Shown in pieces: positions 25,810 through 33,305 of a stretch of 64,000 nt of DNA. The stretch covers positions 248,001-312,000 of the forward strand of contig CALVQT010000001.1 of the NCBI GenBank assembly GCA_944358375.1, in the 5' to 3' direction. The first letter of the stretch is position 1. Each line of letters starts with the position of its first letter. The DNA comes from an uncultured Bacilli bacterium. GTDB taxonomy: Bacteria; Bacillota_I; Bacilli_A; RF39; UBA660. Position numbers and translations under genes: made by a program. The notes beneath the pieces were generated by a model that saw only the letters and a list, made by a program, of their open reading frames with translations, searched no databases and was not told the DNA's origin.

Positions 25810-26116
25810 TAAGTTTTTAGCATTGTGGGGTTTTATAATAATTGGAATATTATTTAGTATATTATTAATTGGATTTAATGAAAAGGATTTAAAGTATTTT
25901 AAGTTAGAACATAATCTTAAGTTAGCAAGTAGAGCATATATTAAAAATAATAAAATTAATACTAATATTAATGATTCTTATGTAATATTTAGTAGTGATT
26001 TAAAAGAAAAAGGGTATATTACTAAAGATGAATTAGATGAATATTGTATTGATAAAGTTACATATTATAATGGTATTATCTTTGATAAATATATTGTTTC
26101 AAAAAACTGTGAATAA
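25802..26116 (+). CDS. Second pseudopilin-like membrane protein, 104 aa
   Basis: I take ATG 25802 as start (overlap ATGAGTAA with the previous gene, implying coupling); ATG 25790 is an alternative. The protein has a basic start, a hydrophobic helix (about residues 6-24), then LKYFKLEHNLKLASRAYIKNN, a helix like the stalk of pseudopilins, and DLKEKGYITKDEL followed by two Cys (CIDK, KNCE). The layout mirrors its upstream neighbour: single helix, stalk, small Cys-paired head. It may be its partner. No function can be assigned from sequence alone. Confidence 0.6.
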   Translation: MSNKFLALWGFIIIGILFSILLIGFNEKDLKYFKLEHNLKLASRAYIKNNKINTNINDSYVIFSSDLKEKGYITKDELDEYCIDKVTYYNGIIFDKYIVSKNCE

Positions 26117-26118
26117 AG

Positions 26119-26154
26119 AAAGTAATAAATATTGATTTATTTATTACTTTTTTA
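26119..26154 (+). terminator. Terminator after pseudopilin-like pair
   Basis: AAAGTAATAAAT (26119-26130) pairs with ATTTATTACTTT (26139-26150), then TTTT. Confidence 0.85.
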
Positions 26155-26182
26155 GTATAATTAAATTAGAGAGGAGTAAATT

Positions 26183-26968
26183 ATGTTAATTATTTTAATT
26201 ATTATTTTAGTTGTTATTTTACTAAAAAGTATTGTGCAAATTGATGAGTTTGAAAGGGGAATAAAGTTTACACAAGGAAGATTTACTGAAATAATGGAAC
26301 CAGGGTGGAAATTAGTATTGCCAATTATTCAGTCTTATAAAAAAGTTGATGTGAGAACTAAAGCAGTAGATGTACCAGAACAAGATGCAATAACTAGAGA
26401 TAATGTTTCTATTAAAATAAATGCGGTTATCTATTATAAAATATTTGATGCAAGTAAAGCAATTTTATCTGTTGAAAATTTCTTTTATGCAGTAAGTCAG
26501 TTGGCTCAAACTACAATGCGAAATGCAGTAGGTTCTGTTTCTTTAGATGAATTATTAGCTGAACGTGAAAAATTATCAGAATCAATTTGTAAAATAATTG
26601 ATGAAGCAACTGATTCATGGGGAATTAAAGTTGAAAATGTAGAATTAAAAGATATTCAATTGCCTGAAGATATGAAAAGAGTAATTGCTAAAGTAGCAGA
26701 AGCTGAACGTGAAAAGTTGGCTGTTATAACTAAAGCTAAAGGAGAAGTAGAAGCATCTAAAAATTTAGCAGAAGCTGCTAAAACTATGGCTAGTACACCA
26801 GGTGCATTACATTTAAGAACTTTATCTACTATTAACGATGTAAGTAGCGATCAATCTAATACACTAGTTTTTTGTATTCCAATTGAAATGATAGATAGTT
26901 TTAAAGCAGGAAATGCTCAAAATGCTGTTAAAGTAATAGATAATATTAAGAATAATAATGGAAAATAA
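26183..26968 (+). CDS. SPFH/Band 7 domain membrane protein (stomatin-like)
   Basis: The 261-aa protein begins with a membrane helix (residues 1-17) followed by an SPFH domain: IDEFERGIKFTQGRFTEIMEPGW, DVRTKAVDVPEQDAITRDNV, and LRTLSTIND near the end, with a coiled-coil segment AEAEREKLAVITKAKGEVEA. Such proteins form large membrane rings and organise ordered lipid regions or partner proteases. An NfeD partner is often adjacent, but none is seen here. AGAGAGG precedes the ATG, and it sits between two terminators as a single-gene unit. Confidence 0.95.
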   Translation: MLIILIIILVVILLKSIVQIDEFERGIKFTQGRFTEIMEPGWKLVLPIIQSYKKVDVRTKAVDVPEQDAITRDNVSIKINAVIYYKIFDASKAILSVENFFYAVSQLAQTTMRNAVGSVSLDELLAEREKLSESICKIIDEATDSWGIKVENVELKDIQLPEDMKRVIAKVAEAEREKLAVITKAKGEVEASKNLAEAAKTMASTPGALHLRTLSTINDVSSDQSNTLVFCIPIEMIDSFKAGNAQNAVKVIDNIKNNNGK

Positions 26969-26973
26969 TTTAG

Positions 26974-27003
26974 AAAGCCTTTTTATGTGAAATAAGGCTT
27001 TTT
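26974..27003 (+). terminator. Terminator after SPFH gene
   Basis: AAAGCCTT (26974-26981) pairs with AAGGCTTT (26994-27001), followed by TT. Confidence 0.85.
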
Positions 27004-27029
27004 AATATGTGTTAATTTTTAAAAAAATA

Positions 27030-27038
27030 TGATAGAAT
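27030..27038 (+). promoter_or_regulatory. Extended -10 of hisS
   Basis: TGATAGAAT with TAGAAT at 27033-27038; the -35 region is weak. The mRNA leader is short and shows no T-box. Confidence 0.5.
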
Positions 27039-27059
27039 AATTATGAAAGAAGGGATAAT

Positions 27060-28382
27060 ATGCTAAAAGTTGAGCCAAGAACATTACCAGGATTTATGGA
27101 ATTATATCCTCATGAACAAGTAGAATTTGATAGAATAAAAAATATTATAGTAAACACTTATAGACAATATGGTTTTTATCCTCTAGATACTCCCATTATT
27201 GAATATTCAGATGTTTTACTTGCCAAGGCTGGTGGTGAAACTGAAAAACAAATATATAGATTTAATAAAGGAGAAAATGATTTATCACTTAGATTTGATT
27301 TAACAGTACCCCTTGCTAAATATGTTGCAAAGAGATATAACGAACTTGCATTTCCATTTAAAAGATATCAGGTTGGAAAAGTATTTAGAGGAGAAAGACC
27401 TCAAAAAGGAAGATTTAGAGAATTCTATCAATGTGATATAGATGTCATTGGTGATGAAGAATTATCAATTAAATATGACAGTGAAATATTAAACATAATA
27501 TATGATATATTTAGAAAATTAAATATTGGTGATTTTGTTATTCAAATTAATAATAGAAAAATATTATCAGGATTCTTTAATAGTCTAAATTTAAATGAAA
27601 AAGTAACAGATATATTAAGAATAATAGATAAAATAGATAAAATAGGTACTGATGAAATTATAAATGAACTTAAAAATATTGATATTTTTCAGGAGCAAAT
27701 TAATAAGATTATGAATTTTATTAATATAGATGGATCTAACCAAGAAAAATTAGATAAATTAAAAGCATTAAATATTAATGATGAAACTTATAATAAAGGT
27801 ATAGAAGAATTAGAAAGTGTTATTAATGATTTAAGAGCAAGAAGAATGATAAGCAATTATTATGAAATACAATTAACTATTGCACGTGGATTAGATTATT
27901 ATACTGGTAGTGTATTTGAAACTAAATTGAAAAATTTTCCAAGTATTGGCAGTGTTTGTTCAGGAGGAAGATATGAGAATTTAGCTGAATATTATACAGA
28001 TAAGAAATTACCTGGTGTTGGTGTTTCAATAGGACTTACAAGATTGTTTTATCAACTAGTATCTGAAGGAATAATAAAAACAGATAAATGTAGTAGTTGT
28101 GAATTATTAATCATACCTATGTGTGATAATTATGAATATGTATATGAAATACAAGATACATTAGTTAATTTAGGAATTAGTGTTAATATCTGTTATCTTG
28201 ATAAGGGATTAAAACAAAAATTAAAATATGCTAACAAAATAATGACTAAATATGTTTTGATAATTGGTGAAAATGAAATAAATAAAAATACATTTATTCT
28301 AAAGAATATGGATGAGGGTATCCAATTTGAAATATCAAGGGAAGATATAAATACTATCAAAGAAGTATATTTACAAAATTAA
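27060..28382 (+). CDS. hisS: Histidyl-tRNA synthetase
   Basis: HisRS charges tRNA-His. The 440-aa class II enzyme shows motif 1 (YGFYPLDTPIIEY), motif 2 (KRYQVGKVFRGERPQKGRFREFYQCDID), the histidine signatures ARGLDYYTGSVFE and SGGRYENLAEYY, motif 3 GVGVSIGLTRLF, and a C-terminal anticodon-binding domain. GAAGGG precedes the ATG. The usual partner aspS is not adjacent. It is followed by the asparagine T-box unit but has a separate promoter. Confidence 0.98.
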   Translation: MLKVEPRTLPGFMELYPHEQVEFDRIKNIIVNTYRQYGFYPLDTPIIEYSDVLLAKAGGETEKQIYRFNKGENDLSLRFDLTVPLAKYVAKRYNELAFPFKRYQVGKVFRGERPQKGRFREFYQCDIDVIGDEELSIKYDSEILNIIYDIFRKLNIGDFVIQINNRKILSGFFNSLNLNEKVTDILRIIDKIDKIGTDEIINELKNIDIFQEQINKIMNFINIDGSNQEKLDKLKALNINDETYNKGIEELESVINDLRARRMISNYYEIQLTIARGLDYYTGSVFETKLKNFPSIGSVCSGGRYENLAEYYTDKKLPGVGVSIGLTRLFYQLVSEGIIKTDKCSSCELLIIPMCDNYEYVYEIQDTLVNLGISVNICYLDKGLKQKLKYANKIMTKYVLIIGENEINKNTFILKNMDEGIQFEISREDINTIKEVYLQN

Positions 28383-28383
28383 T

Positions 28384-28413
28384 TTGACAAATATCGTACA
28401 TGTGTTTTATAAT
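28384..28413 (+). promoter_or_regulatory. Promoter of the asnS T-box transcript
   Basis: TTGACA (28384-28389), 18 bp, TATAAT (28408-28413). It starts just after the hisS stop. Confidence 0.85.
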
Positions 28414-28419
28414 ATGAAA

Positions 28420-28625
28420 TATAAATCGTTGATGTGGAGAAGTAGTATATATGTATTTTGAAGAGAGTTAATGTATGGTGAAAATTAATAAATAATATAT
28501 ATGAATAACACCACTGAGTGGAATATTGAAATTAAGTAAATATTCTCGGCAAGACCGTTATATTAAAAAAGATAATATTAGGATGGTACCGTGCTTATAT
28601 GCACTCCTTATGCCATCTTTTTTTA
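28420..28625 (+). promoter_or_regulatory. T-box leader, asparagine type
   Basis: The core AGGATGGTACCGTGC is at 28580-28594. Upstream are the stem-I elements GAAGAGAGTTAATGTATGGTG and a specifier region TGAATAACACC with AAC (Asn) at 28507-28509. A terminator stem with the inner hairpin GTGC/GCAC and outer AGGA/TCCT and GAT/ATC pairs ends in a run of seven T at about 28618-28624. It should sense uncharged tRNA-Asn and control asnS and, if there is no internal promoter, gatCAB. Confidence 0.93.
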
Positions 28626-28649
28626 TTGATTGAAAGGAGAGCGATAATA

Positions 28650-30029
28650 ATGGATGTAAAAGATTTATTTAAAGATATTAAAAAGTATGAAAACAAAGAA
28701 GTAATGTTAGAAGGATGGGTTAGAAATAATAGAAATCAAGCTAATTTTGGGTTTATTGATTTTAATGATGGAACTTATTTTCAAAATTTGCAACTATTTT
28801 ACGAAAAAGATATAAAAGATTTTGATGAAATTAGTAAAATTCATGTAGGTAGTGCAATTAGAGTAAAAGGAATAATTGTTAAATCAATTGGAAGTGGACA
28901 GTCTTATGAATTAAAAGTATCAAATATTGAAGTACTTGGAAATTGTCCTAGCGATTATCCAATTCAACCTAAGAGGCATACTCGAGAATTTTTAAGGGAA
29001 ATTGCTTATTTAAGACCAAGAACTAATATGTTTAATGCAGTTTTTAGAGTTCGTAGTGTTGCTGCCGAGGCTATACATGAATATTTTCAAAAAAATAATT
29101 ATATATATTTTCATAGTCCAATAATAACAGGAGCAGATTGCGAAGGAAGCGGACAAATGTTTAATGTAACAACGTTGGATTTAAATAATTTACCATTAAC
29201 TGAAGATAAAAAAGTCGATTATAAAAAGGACTTATTTGGCAAACAAACTTATATAACTGGTTCTGGACAATTGCATGGTGAAACTTTTGCTATGGCATTT
29301 AAAAAGATTTATACTTTTGGTCCAACAATGAGAACTGAAAAGTCAAATACTAAAACACATGCTAATGAGTTTTGGATGATTGAGCCAGAAGTAGCCTTTT
29401 GCGATTTAAATGGAATAATGGATATTGAAGAAGAAATGCTTAAGTTTGTTGTTAAATATGTTATGGATAAGTGTCCATTAGAAATAGATTTTTTTGATAA
29501 ATTTGTAGAAAAAGGATTAAAGGAGAAATTAGAAAAAGTTATAAATTCTTCTTTTGTTAGGATTACTCACAAAGAAGCAATAACTTTACTCAAAAAAGCA
29601 AAAGTAAAATGGGAATTTACTCCTGAATATGGAGAAGATATTGCTAAAGAACATGAAAAATACATTACTGAATATTTTAATGGCCCAGTATTTATAACAG
29701 ATTGGCCAAAAGATATTAAAGCATTTTATATGAAACTTAATGATGATAATGAAACAGTTGCTGCGGTTGATTTAGAAGTACCTGGTTCTGGAGAACTTAT
29801 GGGTGGTAGTCAAAGAGAAGATGATTATGATAAATTAATAAATAGAATGAAAGAATTGAATATTCCAACTGATGATTTAATTTGGTATACTAATTTAAGA
29901 AAATTTGGAGGATGTTATCATTCTGGATTTGGTTTGGGATTTGAAAGATTAATTATGTATTTAACTGGAATTGAGAATATAAAAGATGTTATTCCTTATC
30001 CAAGAACTCCAAATAATTGTGATTATTAA
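28650..30029 (+). CDS. asnS: Asparaginyl-tRNA synthetase
   Basis: AsnRS charges tRNA-Asn directly. I start at ATG 28650, which has AAAGGAGAG upstream; frames reaching further back run into the T-box terminator. The 459-aa protein has an OB-fold anticodon domain (VMLEGWVRNNRNQ, FIDFNDGTYFQNLQ), then the class II core: RTNMFNAVFRVRS, SPIITGADCEGSGQMF, the ammonia-independent Asn-type FGPTMRTEKSNTKTHANEFWMIEPE, and motif 3 GFGLGFERLIMYLTG. An Asn T-box controls it. gatC follows after 12 bp. Confidence 0.97.
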   Translation: MDVKDLFKDIKKYENKEVMLEGWVRNNRNQANFGFIDFNDGTYFQNLQLFYEKDIKDFDEISKIHVGSAIRVKGIIVKSIGSGQSYELKVSNIEVLGNCPSDYPIQPKRHTREFLREIAYLRPRTNMFNAVFRVRSVAAEAIHEYFQKNNYIYFHSPIITGADCEGSGQMFNVTTLDLNNLPLTEDKKVDYKKDLFGKQTYITGSGQLHGETFAMAFKKIYTFGPTMRTEKSNTKTHANEFWMIEPEVAFCDLNGIMDIEEEMLKFVVKYVMDKCPLEIDFFDKFVEKGLKEKLEKVINSSFVRITHKEAITLLKKAKVKWEFTPEYGEDIAKEHEKYITEYFNGPVFITDWPKDIKAFYMKLNDDNETVAAVDLEVPGSGELMGGSQREDDYDKLINRMKELNIPTDDLIWYTNLRKFGGCYHSGFGLGFERLIMYLTGIENIKDVIPYPRTPNNCDY

Positions 30030-30041
30030 CAAGGAGGATTT

Positions 30042-30338
30042 ATGAATTTTACAGATGAAATGATAGATAATTATGCAAATAATTTATTAATAGGATTAAC
30101 TGATGATGAAAGAAGAATGATTAAAGAAGAGTTTTCATCTATTGAAAAAAATATAGATTTAATAAATGAAATCCCAAATATCAAAGAAGTAGATCCTCTT
30201 AGCTATCCATTTGAAATGGAAATTGATACATTAAGAAACGATGAAAATGAATCTAGTGAAATACCAATAGATATATTACTTAGTAATTGTGATAAAGTAG
30301 ATGGAAGAGAAGTTGAAGTTCCAAAGGTGGTAGGATAA
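30042..30338 (+). CDS. gatC: Amidotransferase subunit GatC
   Basis: GatC is the small subunit that holds GatA and GatB together. The 98-aa protein fits the family in size and pattern (LLIGLTDDERRMIKEEFSSI, NIKEVDPLSYPFE) and has the closing DGREVEVPKVV. AAGGAGG precedes the ATG. Its stop overlaps the gatA start by one base. The C-rich middle differs from other GatC but the ends are diagnostic, as is the gene order C-A-B. Confidence 0.93.
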   Translation: MNFTDEMIDNYANNLLIGLTDDERRMIKEEFSSIEKNIDLINEIPNIKEVDPLSYPFEMEIDTLRNDENESSEIPIDILLSNCDKVDGREVEVPKVVG

Positions 30339-31789
30339 TGTTAGAAAAGAATATTAGAGATTTACATAAAAGTTTAATAAATAAAGAAATAACTAGTGAT
30401 GAATTAGTTAAACTATCTTTAAATAAATGTCATGAAGTTCAAAAAAAATGCAATGCTTTTGTTACTATTTTAGATGATAGTAAAGGTAGCGAAGTAACCG
30501 ATAATCTATTATCTGGTATACCTTATGGTATTAAAGATAACTTTTCAACAAAAAATATACTAACAACAGCAAGTAGTAATACATTAAAAGATTATGTGCC
30601 ATTTTATGATGCTACATGTGTAAAAAAATTAAAAGAAGCAGGATGCATTGGAGTCGTTAAGACTGCATTAGATGAATTTGGAATGGGTGGCAGTGGAATT
30701 ACTTGTCACACTGGTCCTGTTAAAAATCCATGGGATATAAAAAGAGTTGCTGGTGGAAGCAGTGCTGGTAGTGCAGCTAGTGTAGCTAGTGGATGCTATC
30801 CTTTTGCTCTTGGAAGTGATACTGGCGATTCTATTCGTAAACCAGCTGGTTATTGCGGAATAGTAGGATACAAGCCAACTTATGGAATGATCTCTAGATA
30901 CGGACTTTTACCATATGCATCTTCTCTTGACACAGTAGGTGTCTTAACTAGGTGTGTAGAAGATGCCGCAATCGTAGTAGATACCATGAAAGGTCAAGAT
31001 GAAAATGACATGACCTCTTTTGATAGTAGTAATATTAATTTAGAGAAAAATTTAACTAAAGATGTTAAAGGATTAAAATTATTTTATATTAAAGAAATAG
31101 CTGATATTAATAGCTATAAAAATCCAAGTGAAGAATTAAAATTACACATTGAAAATTATAATAAAACCTTAAAATTATGTGAAGAATTAGGAATGAGTAT
31201 TGCATCAGTAAGTATAGATAAAAAAATATTAAATGCACTACCTGCTATATACGATGTCATTTCATATGCAGAAGCAACTAGTAATATGTCTAACTTAACA
31301 GGAATATCCTTTGGTCCGCGAGGAGATGGGAAAACTCCAAATGAAATTATTAAGGACCATAGAACAAAAGGTTTTTCTTCATTAATTAAAAGAAGGTTTG
31401 TGATAGGTTCATTTGTGTTACAAAAAGAAAATCAAGAAAAATATTTTTTAAATGCTAAGAGAGTTAGAAGATTAATAGTTAATATAATGAATGAATTCTT
31501 TAAAAAATATGATGCTATGATTATGCCTGTTGGAAGTGGAGTGGCTAAATATTTAGATTCATCTTTAAATTTTATCAATGATGAGACTAAGATATTAGAA
31601 GAATCTTTGCAAATTGCTAATCATGGTGGATATCCATCAATTACTATTCCAAATGGATTTATAAATAATTTACCAGTTGGAGTAAATATTACTGGTATGA
31701 TTATGAAAGATGAAAAAGTACTAAATATAGCTTATTTTCTTGAAAATAAATTGGGCTATAAAAATCAAATAGCTAAAGAGGTGAAATAA
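30338..31789 (+). CDS. gatA: Amidotransferase subunit GatA
   Basis: GatA releases ammonia from glutamine for transfer to misacylated tRNA in GatB. The 483-aa amidase-signature protein has the catalytic Lys66 (YGIKDNF), the cis-Ser loop GGSSAGSAA and the Ser nucleophile loop GSDTGDSIRKPAGYCG. GDSIRKPA replaces the more common GGSIRQPA; as far as I recall, the same variant occurs in Mollicutes-like GatA. The triad is complete, so it should be active. One-base overlaps with gatC and gatB show tight coupling. Confidence 0.96.
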   Translation: MLEKNIRDLHKSLINKEITSDELVKLSLNKCHEVQKKCNAFVTILDDSKGSEVTDNLLSGIPYGIKDNFSTKNILTTASSNTLKDYVPFYDATCVKKLKEAGCIGVVKTALDEFGMGGSGITCHTGPVKNPWDIKRVAGGSSAGSAASVASGCYPFALGSDTGDSIRKPAGYCGIVGYKPTYGMISRYGLLPYASSLDTVGVLTRCVEDAAIVVDTMKGQDENDMTSFDSSNINLEKNLTKDVKGLKLFYIKEIADINSYKNPSEELKLHIENYNKTLKLCEELGMSIASVSIDKKILNALPAIYDVISYAEATSNMSNLTGISFGPRGDGKTPNEIIKDHRTKGFSSLIKRRFVIGSFVLQKENQEKYFLNAKRVRRLIVNIMNEFFKKYDAMIMPVGSGVAKYLDSSLNFINDETKILEESLQIANHGGYPSITIPNGFINNLPVGVNITGMIMKDEKVLNIAYFLENKLGYKNQIAKEVK

Positions 31790-33222
31790 TGGAGTATAAA
31801 GCAGTTATAGGTTTAGAATTTCATTGTGAAATGAAATCTCATACAAAAGTTTTTTCAAAAGCATTAAATGGATATTCTAAATCTTCAAATTCTAATGTTG
31901 CACCTCTTGATATGGGATTTCCAGGAACATTACCATCAGTGAATATGAAATGCGTTAAAAAATCGCTTATGATGGCACTTATTCTTGGATGCAAAATACC
32001 TAAATATTTAGAGTTTGATAGAAAGAACTATTATTATCCAGATTTACCTAAAGGATATCAATTAACACAATTTTTTAATCCAATTGGAAAAGATGGTAAA
32101 ATTAAAATAGATGTTAATGGAAAAGAAAAAGATGTATTAATACATGATATTCATTTAGAAGAAGATTCAGCATCTTTAGATCATTATTATGATACATCAA
32201 ATATTGATTATAATAGATCAGGAGTTCCACTATTAGAATTAGTAACCGAGCCATGCTTTAATAGTGCAGATGAAGCTCTTACATTTTTAGAATATATCAA
32301 AAGTATATATCAATATACTGATATATCAGATTGTGATACTAAAAAAGGTCAAATAAGAGCAGATGTTAATGTTTCAATAATGGATAAAGATTCAAATGAA
32401 CTTGGAACTAAAGTAGAAGTTAAAAATGTTAATAGTTTTGATGCAATTAGAAAAACAATTGAATATGAAATTAAAAGACAAAGCGAATTAAAAGAAAATG
32501 GGAAATATGATGAAGTAGTTCAAGAAACTAGAAGATGGGATGATGAAAAAGAAAAAACCATTCATATGAGAAGTAAAGAGGATGCAATAGATTATAAATA
32601 TTTTACAGATCCAAATATTCCTAGATTTAGATTGAGTGATGAATTAATTAATGAAGTGAAATCACAAATTCCACAATTAGCTCATGAAAGAAAAGAAAAG
32701 TATATTAAAGAATATAATTTATCTGAATATGATGCAAAAGTATTAGTTAAAGATAAAAAGATATCAGATTACTTTGAAGAATGTTTAAAATTAGGATGTG
32801 AAGCTAAAAGTGCTTGTAATTGGATTACTACTAGATTACTTGGTGAGATAAATTCATCTGATGAGATAACTATAGATAATATATTTATAAGACCCAAAAT
32901 GGTCTTTGAATTAATAAAACTAATAGAAGATAAAAAAATAACTAATAATCAGGGAAAAGAAGTATTTATTAAAATGTTAGAAGAAAAATTAACGCCTAAT
33001 GAAATTGTAAAAAAATATAATATGCAAGTTATTGAGGATAGCAATTTAATTGATAATCTAGTTAATGAAGTTATAATTGAAAATGAAATAGCAATTGAAA
33101 ACTATAAAAAAGGAAGAACTAATATGTTAGATTATTTGGTAGGTCAAGTAATGAAAAAATCTAAAGGAAAAGCAAATCCTATTAGTGTAAAAGAAAAATT
33201 ATTAAAAAGAATAAATAATTAG
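31789..33222 (+). CDS. gatB: Amidotransferase subunit GatB
   Basis: GatB phosphorylates and amidates Glu-tRNA-Gln (or Asp-tRNA-Asn). The 477-aa protein has the family landmarks IGLEFHCEM, DRKNYYYPDLPKGYQLTQ, HLEEDSASLDH, DYNRSGVPLLELVTEP, DCDTKKGQIRADVNVS and a YqeY-like tail ending QVMKKSKGKANP. Because AsnRS is encoded in the same operon, GatCAB most probably serves Gln-tRNA synthesis. A GlnRS is not seen in this window. Confidence 0.97.
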   Translation: MEYKAVIGLEFHCEMKSHTKVFSKALNGYSKSSNSNVAPLDMGFPGTLPSVNMKCVKKSLMMALILGCKIPKYLEFDRKNYYYPDLPKGYQLTQFFNPIGKDGKIKIDVNGKEKDVLIHDIHLEEDSASLDHYYDTSNIDYNRSGVPLLELVTEPCFNSADEALTFLEYIKSIYQYTDISDCDTKKGQIRADVNVSIMDKDSNELGTKVEVKNVNSFDAIRKTIEYEIKRQSELKENGKYDEVVQETRRWDDEKEKTIHMRSKEDAIDYKYFTDPNIPRFRLSDELINEVKSQIPQLAHERKEKYIKEYNLSEYDAKVLVKDKKISDYFEECLKLGCEAKSACNWITTRLLGEINSSDEITIDNIFIRPKMVFELIKLIEDKKITNNQGKEVFIKMLEEKLTPNEIVKKYNMQVIEDSNLIDNLVNEVIIENEIAIENYKKGRTNMLDYLVGQVMKKSKGKANPISVKEKLLKRINN

Positions 33223-33250
33223 AAAATTTAATTTTAAAATTTCTTTTTTA
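33220..33250 (+). terminator. Terminator after gatB
   Basis: AGAAAATTT and AAAATTTCT form an imperfect hairpin that starts in the stop codon, followed by T residues. Confidence 0.65.
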
Positions 33251-33257
33251 TTATATA

Positions 33258-33286
33258 TTGAAATAAATTATGTAAAATGTTATCAT
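33258..33286 (+). promoter_or_regulatory. Promoter of glycine-rich surface gene B
   Basis: TTGAAA (33258-33263), 17 bp, TATCAT (33281-33286); GTAGGTGAT precedes ATG 33306. Confidence 0.7.
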
Positions 33287-33305
33287 ATTTATAGTAGGTG
33301 ATAAT

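Noticed and set aside
30842..30870. Mutation of the GatA nucleophile loop (GDSIRKPA)
   Set aside because: The catalytic Ser is still present and, as far as I recall, this variant occurs in functional GatA of Mollicutes-like bacteria.
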